Shown one piece after another: positions 27,982 through 37,588 of a DNA stretch of 64,000 nucleotides. Location: the NCBI RefSeq assembly GCF_002269385.1, contig NZ_CP022957.1, positions 1,979,001 through 2,043,000 on the forward strand, read 5' to 3'. Position numbers and translations under genes: made by a program. Numbering within the stretch: the stretch's first letter is position 1; every line of letters starts with the position of its first letter. The DNA comes from Maribacter cobaltidurans. Lineage in GTDB: Bacteria; Bacteroidota; Bacteroidia; Flavobacteriales; Flavobacteriaceae. The notes beneath the pieces are model-generated. The model was not told where the DNA came from and ran no database searches. It saw only the letters and a list, made by a program, of their open reading frames with translations.

Positions 27982-29310
27982 ATGGTACTAATTTACTTGC
28001 TTCTGGCCATTGTGGCTATCATTTTTCTCACCACCCGTTTGAAGGTCCATGCCTTTATGGCCCTGTTAATCGTTTCCTTGGCCTACGGTCTATTTTCCGG
28101 AATGTCCTATGGAGATATTATTACATCTATAAACGACGGTTTTGGTGGTACGTTGGGAAAAATCGGACTGATTATCGTTCTGGGTGTGATTATTGGTGCC
28201 TTTTTGGAAAATACCGGAGGGGCCTTTGCCATTGCGGAAAAGGTCTTGAAGTTTATCGGCAAGAAACGGATCATTACCGCTATGGGAGTGTTGGGCTATA
28301 TTGTTTCCATTCCCGTTTTTGCAGATAGTGGATTTCTCTTATTGCATCCATTGTCCAAAAGCTTGTCCAAAAAAGCAAAGATTTCCATTGCAGGTCCTGC
28401 CATTGCCTTGGGATTGGGTCTTATGGCGTCCCACACTATGGTGCCCCCAACTCCGGGACCTATAGCTGCGGCAGGTATTCTTGGGGCCGATTTGGGCTTG
28501 GTCATTGCCTTTGGCTTTCCGGTAAGTATAATTGCCTTGATTGCGGGGCTCGTTTTTGCCTCGAAGTATGCCTCCAAAACGTATATTGAACCCGAGTTGA
28601 TCGGTGGTTCGGATTCCGAGAGAATTTACAAGGAACAGCCAAGTGCCCTAAAATCTTCCATTCCCATCATTATTCCTATTTTGCTCATTGTCTTACGTTC
28701 TATACTCAACCCGGAGCGGACAGGTATTGACAATGGATTCGTGGATTTCCTGAATTTTGTCGGAGAGCCGGTTATTGCTTTATTGATTGGTGTGTTTTTA
28801 TGTCTGTTGTTGCCTAAAAAGCTGGAGTATGATATGGTTTCTTCCTCCGGATGGATCGGAAAAGCCATTATGGACGCGGCTTCCATCATCCTGATTACCG
28901 GTGCTGGCGGTATTTTTGGTAAAATTCTTCAAAATTCGGGTATTGCAGAAACCTTGGGTGATTTACTCAGCGGTTATAATTTGGGTATTTTTCTTCCTTT
29001 TGTCATTGCCGCTGCCATAAAATCGGCACAAGGATCCTCTACCGTAGCGTTGGTGACTTCCGCTTCCATCATTTTTCCCATGATGACGTCCCTGGGATTT
29101 GAAACGGAAATACAAAAAGCATTGGTGGTAATCGTTATTGGAGCGGGATCTGCCGTGGTCTCCCATGCGAACGACAGCTTTTTTTGGGTGGTTACCCAGA
29201 TGAGCGGTATGAACGTGAAAAATGGCTATCGATTATTCAGCTTGGGAAGCGGGATACTTGGTTTTACCGGGGCGTTGGCTGTTTTTGTGTTGTATACGCT
29301 GTTTGCTTAA
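27982..29310 (+). CDS. GntP-family gluconate/aldonate permease
   Basis: 442-residue membrane protein with about 12-14 hydrophobic segments. N-terminal 'LTTRLKVHAFMALLIVSLAYGL' and 'SINDGFGGTLGKIGLIIVLG' (about 50-69) are the gluconate permease signature; 'MASHTMVPPTPGPIAAAGIL' and 'AGSAVVSHANDSFFWVVTQM' are typical later motifs. It starts 1 nt after the dehydratase stop, so uptake and dehydration of one sugar acid are almost certainly linked. No kinase or aldolase follows. Confidence 0.93.
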   Translation: MVLIYLLLAIVAIIFLTTRLKVHAFMALLIVSLAYGLFSGMSYGDIITSINDGFGGTLGKIGLIIVLGVIIGAFLENTGGAFAIAEKVLKFIGKKRIITAMGVLGYIVSIPVFADSGFLLLHPLSKSLSKKAKISIAGPAIALGLGLMASHTMVPPTPGPIAAAGILGADLGLVIAFGFPVSIIALIAGLVFASKYASKTYIEPELIGGSDSERIYKEQPSALKSSIPIIIPILLIVLRSILNPERTGIDNGFVDFLNFVGEPVIALLIGVFLCLLLPKKLEYDMVSSSGWIGKAIMDAASIILITGAGGIFGKILQNSGIAETLGDLLSGYNLGIFLPFVIAAAIKSAQGSSTVALVTSASIIFPMMTSLGFETEIQKALVVIVIGAGSAVVSHANDSFFWVVTQMSGMNVKNGYRLFSLGSGILGFTGALAVFVLYTLFA

Positions 29311-29352
29311 CATCCAAAGAAATCGCTCCTTATAAGGGAGAAAACCGCTTTT

Positions 29353-29754
29353 CTAGAATTCCGGTTTGGACCGATTAGCTTTTTTGAGCGATGCAATCTT
29401 CTTGCCTTTCAATCGTTTTTCAGTAGCCGATTTAGAAGGCTTGGTGGCCTTTCTTTTCTTTCGCACGGTCAAGGCGACTTCCAACAATCCGAAGAATCGC
29501 TCTATGACCAAATCCTTGTTCTTGTGCTGACTTCGGGATTCATCACATTGCAAGAGAATGTTCCCTTCCTTGGAAAGTTTGGAATCCAGCCTTCTTAAAA
29601 GGCGTTCTTTTTCGGTATCTGAAAGCCCTTCCGAATCGTTCAAATCAAAAGTCAATTCTACCTTAGAGGAAACCTTATTGGCATGCTGCCCGCCGGGGCC
29701 ACTACTTCGTATGGCCTTGAATTGAAGTTCCCTTAAAATTACCTCTTTGTTCAA
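29353..29754 (-). CDS. arfB: Alternative ribosome-rescue factor ArfB (YaeJ-like)
   Basis: 133-residue peptidyl-tRNA hydrolase that frees stalled ribosomes. 'FKAIRSSGPGGQHANKVSS' contains the catalytic GGQ (21-23). The basic C-terminal tail ('RKKRKATKPSKSATEKRLKG') binds the empty mRNA channel of the ribosome. It lacks the codon-recognition domain of normal release factors, as expected for ArfB. Confidence 0.93.
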   Translation of the reverse strand: MNKEVILRELQFKAIRSSGPGGQHANKVSSKVELTFDLNDSEGLSDTEKERLLRRLDSKLSKEGNILLQCDESRSQHKNKDLVIERFFGLLEVALTVRKKRKATKPSKSATEKRLKGKKIASLKKANRSKPEF

Positions 29755-29796
29755 AAATTGCTTTTGAACAAAGGTAAGATATCCAAGGCTATTCGA

Positions 29797-29868
29797 TTAT
29801 TTGATAAAAACAGGAATCAACAATAGGGAAAAAACAACAATGGTCAGGATAAGGTGAAATCTTTTCAT
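29797..29868 (-). CDS. Possible 23-residue membrane peptide
   Basis: ATG at 29868 to TAA at 29797-29799. The peptide has a short basic start (MKRFH), then an unbroken hydrophobic run (LILTIVVFSLLLIPVFI) and a final Lys, the profile of a single-span membrane peptide. It sits alone in the 217-nt gap between arfB and the ABC gene. No ribosome-binding site or promoter was identified, and chance cannot be excluded. Confidence 0.35.
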   Translation of the reverse strand: MKRFHLILTIVVFSLLLIPVFIK

Positions 29869-29971
29869 GGGTATAAAAATTAAAATTTAACCCTTAACGT
29901 AAGGAACTAGGGTTTAGTTCATTAACGCCCACACTTTTTTTGAATATTAGATGAAGTGTTCTAATTTTCGG

Positions 29972-30961
29972 CTATACTGAAGGCCCCTGCTGCAATCTCT
30001 GATTGATGGTTTCCAACGACACATTTAGGAAGACCTTTTTATCGAGTTTTAGTTCTTTTGGGGAATGAAAGAACAAAGTTTCGCCCTCATCCGTATCTCC
30101 CTGTATCAAATAATAGGCTCCCATGGGATAGGTCTCTTTCACGTTTACTGGAATACCAGAGTTTTCCGAAACCCTAAATTCATGGGCATAAACGATGATT
30201 TTTCGTTTGGTGTTGGCGTAGGATTTTAGAATATCAATGGAGATGGAATTGGCCTCCCCAAAGAGCGAGGCGACATAGAGGCTTTTCGGATTTTTATAAA
30301 TCTCCATGGGACTTCCCTTGGCCAGAACCTTTTTGTCCTTGAGCACCACAAGCCTATCGGCAAAGGGCAGGACATCCTGATAGTCATGCGTGGCAACAAT
30401 GCAGGTGATACCGTTTTCCTTGAGGTATTTAAAGATGTTTCGTCTTAACCTGTTTTTTAAAAAATTGTCGATGTGGCTAAAAGGTTCATCCAACAGAAGA
30501 ATTTCCGGCTTTTGGGCCAATACCCTTGCCAGAGCCACACGTTGTTGTTGGCCTCCACTAAGGGTATTTACCTTTCTATTGGCAAATTCCGTAAGCCCGA
30601 TCATGTCCAAAAGTTCTGAGGTACGCTCCTTAAGCTCTTGGGGATAAAAAACGGACAGGTATTGGCTGATGTTCTCTGCCACGGTGATAAATGGCATCAA
30701 ATCAAAATCTTGGGAAAGGTATTTCATAAACGGAGGCCCGGGAACCAAATTGTAGGCAGGACCCAAAACGGGTTCGTCTTCCCAGAAAATTTCCCCTTGC
30801 TTCAAATCCATCAAACCGTATATTATCTTCAGTAAGGTACTTTTGCCACAACCGCTTTCCCCAATAATGGCTACATGTTCCCTACGTTGAATACGAAGGT
30901 TGATGTCCTCCAAAACGGAAGCCTTATGGTAGCCAAAGGAAACATTTTCTATTCTAAGCAT
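29972..30961 (-). CDS. ABC transporter ATP-binding protein (PotA/FbpC-like)
   Basis: 329 residues. Walker A 'GESGCGKSTLL' (34-44), signature 'LSGGQQQRVALARVLA' (about 139-154), Walker B 'ILLLDEPFSHID' and 'ATHDYQDVL' H-loop. An extra 90-residue C-terminal domain resembles the regulatory domain of PotA/ModC-type importers. No permease or binding-protein gene is adjacent, so it is an orphan ATPase; its partner and substrate are unknown. Confidence 0.88.
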   Translation of the reverse strand: MLRIENVSFGYHKASVLEDINLRIQRREHVAIIGESGCGKSTLLKIIYGLMDLKQGEIFWEDEPVLGPAYNLVPGPPFMKYLSQDFDLMPFITVAENISQYLSVFYPQELKERTSELLDMIGLTEFANRKVNTLSGGQQQRVALARVLAQKPEILLLDEPFSHIDNFLKNRLRRNIFKYLKENGITCIVATHDYQDVLPFADRLVVLKDKKVLAKGSPMEIYKNPKSLYVASLFGEANSISIDILKSYANTKRKIIVYAHEFRVSENSGIPVNVKETYPMGAYYLIQGDTDEGETLFFHSPKELKLDKKVFLNVSLETINQRLQQGPSV

Positions 30962-30989
30962 AAAAAAGTGCTCTACAACGGAATTATAA

Positions 30990-31019
30990 AAAATCCGTCC
31001 CTTATGAAGAACGGATTTT
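30990..31019 (-). terminator. Intrinsic terminator after the S9 peptidase gene
   Basis: On the minus strand AAAATCCGT (31019-31011) pairs with ACGGATTTT (30998-30990) and continues into T residues. Located 28 nt after the S9 stop codon. Confidence 0.8.
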
Positions 31020-31047
31020 CTGAAATTTTATTGATGATACAAATCGT

Positions 31048-33204
31048 TTAATCCTTAAATTCCTTAAGTACGGATTGATTGGGTAGCTCTTCAAAGCCCA
31101 TATTATAGAGAGTGAACCCAAAAATATCCGCATATTGTTCAATGGTCTTGCTCACGGGCGTTCCGGCACCGTGACCTGCATTGGTCTCGATTCGGATTAG
31201 GGTCGGATTATCTCCAGCTTGTTTCTCCTGCAACTCCGCCGCGAACTTAAAGCTGTGTGCAGGGACTACACGGTCATCATGGTCACCCGTTGTGACCAAA
31301 GTAGCGGGATAGGCTGTTCCTTCCTTTACATTATGTACTGGGGAATATCCCTTTAGATAGTTGAACATTTCCTCGTCGTCCTCAGCCGTACCATAATCGT
31401 AGGCCCACCCTGCACCGGCCGTAAAGGTATGGTAGCGTAGCATATCCATTACTCCGACCGCAGGCAAGGCTACCTGCATCAAATCGGGTCTTTGGGTCAT
31501 GGTGGCCCCTACCAACAATCCTCCGTTGGAACCGCCACGAATGGCCAAGTATTCCTTGGAAGTATATTTATTCTCAATTAAATATTCCGCTGCGGCGATA
31601 AAGTCGTCAAACACATTTTGTTTTTTGGTCTTGATGCCCGAATCGTGCCACTTTTTTCCATATTCGCCACCACCCCTAAGGTTGGGAACGGCATAGACAC
31701 CCCCTTGTTCCATCCAAACAGCGTTTACGATACTGAAGGAAGGGGTAAGGCTGATGTTAAAACCGCCATAACCGTATAAGATGGTAGGATTTTTTCCATT
31801 TAGTTCAACCCCTTTTTTATAGGTAATGATCATAGGGATTTTGGTGCCGTCCTTTGAAGGATAGAAGACCTGTTTGGATTCATAATCATCGGGATTAAAA
31901 TCGATGTCCGGTTTCCAATACAGCTCATATTCCCCGGTTTCCACATTGTATTTGTAGGAAGACCCGGGAGTGTTATAATTGGTAAAGGAAAAATAGAATT
32001 CCTTTTCATCTTTTTTACCTCCAAACCCACTAGCACTTCCCACTCCGGGAAGTTTTACCTCCCGCACGAGGTTTCCATCATAATCGTACTGCAAAACCTT
32101 GGAGATGGCATCTACCATATATTCGGCAAAGAAGTAACCGCCTCCGGTATTTGGGCTTAGAACATTTTCCGTTTCCGGTATAAAATCCACCCAATTCTCT
32201 ATGGACGGGTTTTTGGCATCTACCGTAACTATCTTTTGGTTTGGTGCATCCCTATTGGTGACGATGTAGAGTTTGGAACCCACGTTTTCAATAATGGAAT
32301 TATCCGATTCCGTATCTTCCACAATCGGAATTAATAGTCCATTAGGGTCTTCCAAGTCCTTGATAAATAGCTTGTTGCCTGAGGTGGAAACCGATGCGGA
32401 AATAATGAGATACTTTTCATCCTCCGTAACACCGGCACCCACATATCTATGTTTTTCCAAAGGAATGTCACCAAAAATCAATTCGTCCTGTGATTGGGGC
32501 GTTCCCAATTTGTGATAATAAACTTTATGTTGGTCCGTTTTGGCAGAAAGTTCACTGCCTTCAGGTTTATCATAGCTGGAATAATAGAATCCTTCGTTGC
32601 CCTTCCAAGAAATTCCACTGAACTTAATATCGACTAAAGTATCCTCAACAATTTCCCTATTTTCCGTATTCATTACGATGGCCTTGCGCCAATCGCTACC
32701 CCCTTCGGAAATGAGGTAGGCGGCCATGGATCCGTCCTTGGTAAATTCCAAACCCGCCAAAGAGGTTGTGCCGTCTTCCGAGAATGTATTGGGGTCCAAG
32801 AAGACTTCTGCGTCCCCATCATTTTTTTTCCTATAGACCACATATTGGTTCTGGAGACCATTATTTTTATAAAAATAGGTATAGTTACCCTCTTTGAAAG
32901 GGGCACTTACTTTTTCGTAATTCCATAATTTTTCCAAACGATTCTTGATGTCGTTTCTGTACGGTATATTTTCCAAATAACCGAAAGTGGTCTCGTTCTG
33001 CTTTTTAACCCAAGCCTCGGTCTCCAGACTACGGTCATCTTCCAACCAGCGATATGGGTCTTTCACTTCGGTTCCAAAATAGATGTCTACGGTATCAACT
33101 TTAGCGGTCTCTGGATAGTTCACAACAATAGGTTCTTTTTTCGTTTCTGTTTTACACGCAATCAGCGCTATAGTAGCACAGGAAAGGTAAATTAGTTTTT
33201 TCAT
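31048..33204 (-). CDS. S9A prolyl oligopeptidase, lipoprotein
   Basis: 718 residues from ATG 33204, where a lipoprotein signal begins ([17 protein letters not shown], Cys17). The frame is open 27 codons further upstream, but that stretch runs into the asd terminator. Residues about 30-420 are a seven-bladed beta-propeller; the C-terminal alpha/beta hydrolase has Ser in '[14 protein letters not shown]', Asp in '[14 protein letters not shown]' and His in 'NAGHGAG'. It cleaves peptides after proline and is probably tethered in the envelope. Monocistronic with terminators on both sides. Confidence 0.94.
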   Translation of the reverse strand: MKKLIYLSCATIALIACKTETKKEPIVVNYPETAKVDTVDIYFGTEVKDPYRWLEDDRSLETEAWVKKQNETTFGYLENIPYRNDIKNRLEKLWNYEKVSAPFKEGNYTYFYKNNGLQNQYVVYRKKNDGDAEVFLDPNTFSEDGTTSLAGLEFTKDGSMAAYLISEGGSDWRKAIVMNTENREIVEDTLVDIKFSGISWKGNEGFYYSSYDKPEGSELSAKTDQHKVYYHKLGTPQSQDELIFGDIPLEKHRYVGAGVTEDEKYLIISASVSTSGNKLFIKDLEDPNGLLIPIVEDTESDNSIIENVGSKLYIVTNRDAPNQKIVTVDAKNPSIENWVDFIPETENVLSPNTGGGYFFAEYMVDAISKVLQYDYDGNLVREVKLPGVGSASGFGGKKDEKEFYFSFTNYNTPGSSYKYNVETGEYELYWKPDIDFNPDDYESKQVFYPSKDGTKIPMIITYKKGVELNGKNPTILYGYGGFNISLTPSFSIVNAVWMEQGGVYAVPNLRGGGEYGKKWHDSGIKTKKQNVFDDFIAAAEYLIENKYTSKEYLAIRGGSNGGLLVGATMTQRPDLMQVALPAVGVMDMLRYHTFTAGAGWAYDYGTAEDDEEMFNYLKGYSPVHNVKEGTAYPATLVTTGDHDDRVVPAHSFKFAAELQEKQAGDNPTLIRIETNAGHGAGTPVSKTIEQYADIFGFTLYNMGFEELPNQSVLKEFKD

Positions 33205-33234
33205 GGTTTTTTGAATTAGTCGGCCTAAAAATAC

Positions 33235-33274
33235 CATAAAAAAACCTCCAAAACATGGTCGTTTTGAAGGTTTT
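33235..33274 (-). terminator. Intrinsic terminator after asd
   Basis: Minus-strand stem AAAACCTTCAAAAC (33274-33261) with GTTTTGGAGGTTTT (33254-33241), two mismatches, followed by TTTT. It lies upstream of the S9 start at 33204 and separates the two genes. Confidence 0.75.
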
Positions 33275-33293
33275 AACATTATCATGTTGTGGT

Positions 33294-34283
33294 TTAAACA
33301 AGGCCTTTCTCTACCAAATATTCTGCAATTTGGACCGCATTGGTAGCCGCTCCTTTTCTAAGGTTATCCGCTACGATCCACATATTTAAGGTATTGCGAT
33401 TGGTCTCGTCCCTTCGTATTCTTCCAACAAAGACTTCATCCTTGTCATGGGCGTATATGGGCATCGGGTAAGTATTGGTATCAGGATTGTCCTGAACGGT
33501 TACCCCAGGGGTGTCATTTAGAATTTGTCGTACCTCATTAAGGTCAAAATCATTATGGAACTCTACATTAACAGATTCCGAATGTCCGCCAGCCGTTGGA
33601 ATTCGTACTGCAGTCGCACTCACAGAAAAGGTACGGTCATCCAATATCTTTTGAGGCTCTCGGGCCAGTTTCATTTCCTCTTTCGTGTATCCATTTTCTA
33701 GAAATACATCACAATGAGGTAGGGCGTTCCGACCGATGGGATAAGGATAGGCCATTTCACCAGTAACCCCCGCTATTTCATTTTCCAATTGCTGAACTGC
33801 TTTCACCCCTGTGCCCGAAACAGATTGATAAGTGGAAACAATCACCCTTTTCATTTGATATTTTTTGTGAAGCGGGGCAAGGGCCATAACCAATTGAATG
33901 GTAGAGCAATTGGGGTTAGCTATAATTTTGTCCTTTGAGGTTATGGAATCTGCATTGATTTCCGGCACCACAAGCTTTTTATCGGGGTCCATACGCCAAG
34001 CAGATGAATTGTCGATTACGGTGGTCCCGGTTTCCGCAAATTTCGGGGCCCATTCCAATGAAGTATCTCCACCAGCAGAGAAAATAGCTATGTCCGGTTT
34101 TGCGGCAACGGCTTCCGCTAATCCAATTACAGTATGTTCCTCACCTTTATAAGTGATTTTTTTACCTACGGAACGTTCTGATGCGACCAACAATAGTTCA
34201 CTAATAGGAAAATTGCGTTCTGCCAATACTTTCAACATTACCTCACCTACCATTCCTGTGGCACCAACTACAGCTACTTTCAT
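33294..34283 (-). CDS. asd: Aspartate-semialdehyde dehydrogenase
   Basis: NADPH-dependent reduction of aspartyl phosphate, for lysine/diaminopimelate, methionine and threonine synthesis. 329 residues. '[17 protein letters not shown]' is the nucleotide-binding start, Cys126 in '[11 protein letters not shown]' is the nucleophile, and '[16 protein letters not shown]' holds the catalytic His. The gene is flanked by terminators, so it is transcribed alone from the promoter near 34313. Confidence 0.96.
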   Translation of the reverse strand: MKVAVVGATGMVGEVMLKVLAERNFPISELLLVASERSVGKKITYKGEEHTVIGLAEAVAAKPDIAIFSAGGDTSLEWAPKFAETGTTVIDNSSAWRMDPDKKLVVPEINADSITSKDKIIANPNCSTIQLVMALAPLHKKYQMKRVIVSTYQSVSGTGVKAVQQLENEIAGVTGEMAYPYPIGRNALPHCDVFLENGYTKEEMKLAREPQKILDDRTFSVSATAVRIPTAGGHSESVNVEFHNDFDLNEVRQILNDTPGVTVQDNPDTNTYPMPIYAHDKDEVFVGRIRRDETNRNTLNMWIVADNLRKGAATNAVQIAEYLVEKGLV

Positions 34284-34312
34284 ATGTTTTGTATTAATTT
34301 ATATTGAGGGCA

Positions 34313-34339
34313 CAAAAATAGATATAAGTGGGAAGTCAA
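34313..34339 (-). promoter_or_regulatory. Probable promoter of asd
   Basis: Minus strand: TTG (34339-34337), 16 nt, TATTTTTG (34320-34313). The -7 box fits exactly; the spacer is slightly short. Confidence 0.45.
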
Positions 34340-34415
34340 CCATAGAAAAAAACATAAATAATCAAAATATAACAAAAAGTTTCAAATATCACATTCTATA
34401 TATTGTTCAAGAGTC

Positions 34416-34459
34416 AAAAAAAAGACCGCCAACCTTGATAGCGATACAAGATTGGCGGT
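34416..34459 (-). terminator. Intrinsic terminator after mscL
   Basis: Minus strand: ACCGCCAATCTTGTA and TATCAAGGTTGGCGGT form a long stem with small mismatches, followed by CTTTTTTTT. It separates mscL from asd. Confidence 0.88.
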
Positions 34460-34503
34460 TAAAGATTAAACTGCGGTGCAGCGGTCTATCCTAAAAAGGA
34501 TAG

Positions 34504-34911
34504 TTATTTTTTCAAGGCATCCCTTATTTCCATAAGAAGTTCCTCTGTAGTTGGACCTTTTGGTGCTTCTGGCGCGGGTTCTTCCTTCTTTTTCGTTTTG
34601 TTGTAGGCCTTAACGATCATGAACAATACAAAACCAACGGTAATCAGGTTAATGATGGCATTGACCCATTTACCATACATGATGGCGTTTTCTGGTTTGG
34701 TCACTTCTCCATCTGCACCAACAACGGCTTCATCCAATACAATTTTCATATCGGCAAAGTCCAGACCACCGGCAAAATGACCTACGATAGGCATCATAAT
34801 GTCAGATACAAATCCATTGACTACCAGGCCAACTGCTCCGGCAAGGATTACCGCAACTGCCAGGTCAATGACATTTCCGGTCATAATAAAGTTCTTAAAT
34901 TCCTTAAGCAT
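34504..34911 (-). CDS. mscL: Large-conductance mechanosensitive channel
   Basis: 135-residue membrane protein that opens under turgor stress. The N-terminus 'MLKEFKNFIMTGNVIDLAVA' begins with the amphipathic S1 helix, the first pore helix contains 'AVILAGAVGLVVNGFVSDIMMP', split by its glycine motif, the second helix is 'WVNAIINLITVGFVLFMIV', and a charged C-terminal helix ends the chain ('LLMEIRDALKK'). Confidence 0.95.
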   Translation of the reverse strand: MLKEFKNFIMTGNVIDLAVAVILAGAVGLVVNGFVSDIMMPIVGHFAGGLDFADMKIVLDEAVVGADGEVTKPENAIMYGKWVNAIINLITVGFVLFMIVKAYNKTKKKEEPAPEAPKGPTTEELLMEIRDALKK

Positions 34912-34992
34912 GATTTAGTGTTTTAAAAATGGTTAATATACCCGCAATGTAAGAAAAAAATGTTTTCTTAAGAATATGTTAATGACAGGATT

Positions 34993-36099
34993 CTAAGGAA
35001 GGTATATTCTTTTAACGCGCTGTGAGATTCCTGTAATCAACTCATAGGATATGGTGTTCGCTGTTTTGGCGACTTTGTGTGCGGACAGCTGCGGTCCAAA
35101 TAGTATCACTTCATCGCCTTCCTTACAGGGAATTTCAGTTACGTCTACCATAATCATATCCATACAGACATTCCCAATGATAGGTGCCAATTGACCGTTA
35201 ATCATAACAAACGTCTTTCCTTTTCCGTATTGCCTTCCAATACCATCGGCGTGACCTACGGGAAGGGTAGCAGTGACCCTGTTTTTTTGTGTGATAAAGG
35301 CTCTATTATAGCCAACACTTTCATTTTCGGATAGTTGATGTAATTGGGATATGACGGTCTTCAAGGTGGCTATGGGCTTTAGTTGTTCATCTACTCGAGA
35401 GTCGTTTCCATACCCGTACAACCCAATACCGCTACGAACCATATCGTACTGGGCATCGGCATAATTTAGAATACCGGAAGTGTTCAATATATGTCTAAGG
35501 GGGTTTAGGTTTAAGCTAGTGCAGAATGCCGAACTTAATTTTTCAAAAAGGGTAATTTGATTTCGGGTGAATTTTTCTTCGTTTTTATCTTCGGTCGCGG
35601 CCAGATGGGAAAATACCGAAACCACAGATAAAGAACTTTCCCCTTGTATTATTGAAATTATTTCGGTCAAGTCTTTTTCTCCAAAACCTATTCTATTTAG
35701 ACCTGTATTAAACTTAATGTGTATGGGGTAATCATCTATTGCTTTTTCCTGAAGAACAGCCAAGAATTGATTTAAGATACGAAAAGAATAAATACTTGGT
35801 TCTAAATAATGTTCTATGAGTGTTTCAAAATTAACGGCCTGCGGGTGCAGAACCAATATGGGTTTGGTGATACCGGCATGTCTAAGTGCCACTCCTTCCT
35901 TTACATAGGCCACCGCAAAATAGTCGGTTCCCAATTCCTGCAATTTCAGTGCTACTATATCTGGCGCGCTACCATAGGCAGCGGCTTTTACCACTGAAAG
36001 AAATTTAGTTTCCCCCTTAAGTTTAGAACGTAAGTACTTGTAATTGTGCTCTAACGACTTCAAGTCTATTTCCAGTACGGTTTCCTGCGCCTCAGGCAT
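34993..36099 (-). CDS. alr: Alanine racemase
   Basis: PLP enzyme making D-alanine for peptidoglycan. 368 residues from ATG 36099 (MPEAQETVLEIDLKSLEHNY); the frame opens 12 codons earlier inside tdk, but this start overlaps the tdk stop by only 8 nt. PLP-lysine is Lys38 in 'FLSVVKAAAYGSAPDIVA'; the usual AYGHG is replaced by AYGSA. The C-terminal beta-domain has 'SVGYNRAFITQ' with the catalytic Tyr and 'NVCMDMIMVDVT'. It stands alone rather than fused to MurF as in some Bacteroidota. Confidence 0.94.
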   Translation of the reverse strand: MPEAQETVLEIDLKSLEHNYKYLRSKLKGETKFLSVVKAAAYGSAPDIVALKLQELGTDYFAVAYVKEGVALRHAGITKPILVLHPQAVNFETLIEHYLEPSIYSFRILNQFLAVLQEKAIDDYPIHIKFNTGLNRIGFGEKDLTEIISIIQGESSLSVVSVFSHLAATEDKNEEKFTRNQITLFEKLSSAFCTSLNLNPLRHILNTSGILNYADAQYDMVRSGIGLYGYGNDSRVDEQLKPIATLKTVISQLHQLSENESVGYNRAFITQKNRVTATLPVGHADGIGRQYGKGKTFVMINGQLAPIIGNVCMDMIMVDVTEIPCKEGDEVILFGPQLSAHKVAKTANTISYELITGISQRVKRIYLP

Positions 36100-36736
36100 T
36101 GGATTTCTTATTAGGATATTTGATTTCCTCCACATCTACCTCCATGCCCTTTACCTTTTGTTTTAACAGAGCCTTGTAAAAGGCACCTCTACTTAGGGGT
36201 TCATATTCGTTGGTTTCGCCTAGCATTACCAATTTATCATTGTTGGATTTTCTAAAACTATAATTGGCCAGATTTCCCGTTCGGGTACAAATGGCGTGTA
36301 CCTTGGTTACATATTCCGCTGTAGCCATTAGTGCGGGCATGGGACCAAAAGGATTTCCCTTAAAGTCCATGTCCAACCCTGCTACAATTACCCGAACTCC
36401 TTTATTGGCCAGATCATTACAAACAGTAACGATTTCGTCATCGAAAAATTGTGCTTCGTCTATACCAATGACATCGCAGGTGTCCGCTAAGATTCGAATG
36501 TTAGCTGCGGCAGGTACAGGAGTAGAACGGATTTCGTTGGCGTCATGGGAAACCACCATGTCATCATCATACCGGGTATCTACCATGGGTTTAAATATCT
36601 CTACCTTAAGTTTGGCGAACTGGGCCCTTTTCAATCTACGTATCAATTCCTCGGTTTTTCCCGAAAACATGGAGCCGGCTATGACTTCGATCCAGCCGAA
36701 CTGTTCCTTGTGGTTAACGGTATTTTCGAGAAACAT
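36092..36736 (-). CDS. tdk: Thymidine kinase (type II)
   Basis: Phosphorylates thymidine for salvage. 214 residues. P-loop 'GSMFSGKTEELIRRL' (about 22-36), 'DVIGIDEAQFFDDEIV' with the catalytic acid, and the lasso region 'NYSFRK'. The structural zinc site of most type II kinases appears degenerate: only 'AICTRTG' keeps a Cys, the partner position reads 'LSRGAFY'. The stop overlaps the start of alr by 8 nt, so the two are co-transcribed. Confidence 0.93.
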   Translation of the reverse strand: MFLENTVNHKEQFGWIEVIAGSMFSGKTEELIRRLKRAQFAKLKVEIFKPMVDTRYDDDMVVSHDANEIRSTPVPAAANIRILADTCDVIGIDEAQFFDDEIVTVCNDLANKGVRVIVAGLDMDFKGNPFGPMPALMATAEYVTKVHAICTRTGNLANYSFRKSNNDKLVMLGETNEYEPLSRGAFYKALLKQKVKGMEVDVEEIKYPNKKSNA

Positions 36737-36843
36737 TTTGTATTTTTAAACGAAAATAATAGGTTTTTCCGTTCTTATCCATAGAATCTTAAAGTTATTA
36801 AAAAAAGGTGCGGAATTAGAGCAGAATAAACTAATTTGATGTT

Positions 36844-37527
36844 ATGAAGGAAAAACTAAAGGCGGAATTAATAAAAATGTCCACGGATATCATTACTTCC
36901 AGGAAGATTAATGACATTACGGACCTGTACGAGGCTGCTAAAAAGTTATATGAAAAAATCGCGGTGCTCAAGTTTATAGATGAGGAGTTGAACGACATTC
37001 AGGTAGATGTTTCCAAAAACGTGATTGCGGAAAAATTCGAAAAGATGGCCAAGGCCGTAATGAGTGCCAATACATCGGTTCCGGAAAGTAATCCACATGA
37101 GGAGGATATCATGACTCCAGGAATGGATACCATAAAGGACATGGTTTCAGAAATGCCCAATTCAGATAATTTAGAAGAGGTTCTTACAGAATTTATGTCC
37201 AATCCTGAATTAATGAAAAATGACAAGGATTTGTTCATGCCTCCAATCGGCGTTAAAAAACCTGAAACTCCTAAATCACTTAACGATAGACTTGTAACAA
37301 AAGAATTAAAGGTAGATTTAAACAATAAGCTAGGGTTTATAAAACATTTGTTCAATGGAAGTGCCGAGGATTATAATAGAGTTTTATCCCAATTGAGTAC
37401 AATTGATACTCATGAACGATCGGTTTCCTTCATAAAGAATATGGTAAAACCCGATTATAATAACTGGGAAGGAAAGGAAGAGTATGAAATGCGTTTCATG
37501 GAACTGTTGGAACGTAGATTTTCTTAA
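36844..37527 (+). CDS. Conserved Bacteroidota protein of unknown function
   Basis: 227 residues, soluble and acidic, with no signal peptide. Two blocks look structured: an N-terminal helical segment (about 1-85, 'DLYEAAKKLYEKIAVLKFI') and a C-terminal block (about 145-227, 'LNNKLGFIKHLFNGSAEDYN', 'FIKNMVKPDYNNWEGKEEYE'), separated by a variable Pro/Met-rich linker. I recall the C-terminal block as conserved in Flavobacteriia but know no function. It ends at a terminator and is separated from rsmI by 61 nt. Confidence 0.72.
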   Translation: MKEKLKAELIKMSTDIITSRKINDITDLYEAAKKLYEKIAVLKFIDEELNDIQVDVSKNVIAEKFEKMAKAVMSANTSVPESNPHEEDIMTPGMDTIKDMVSEMPNSDNLEEVLTEFMSNPELMKNDKDLFMPPIGVKKPETPKSLNDRLVTKELKVDLNNKLGFIKHLFNGSAEDYNRVLSQLSTIDTHERSVSFIKNMVKPDYNNWEGKEEYEMRFMELLERRFS

Positions 37528-37550
37528 ATACTGAAAATATTTATTGAAAG

Positions 37551-37584
37551 GGCCCAACACTTGGTGTTGGGTCTTTAATTTTGG
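37551..37584 (+). terminator. Terminator-like hairpin between the unknown gene and rsmI
   Basis: GGCCCAACAC (37551-37560), TTG, GTGTTGGGTC (37564-37573), then TTTAATTTT. The rsmI ATG follows at 37589, so the hairpin may act as an attenuator for it. Confidence 0.7.
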
Positions 37585-37588
37585 GTCT

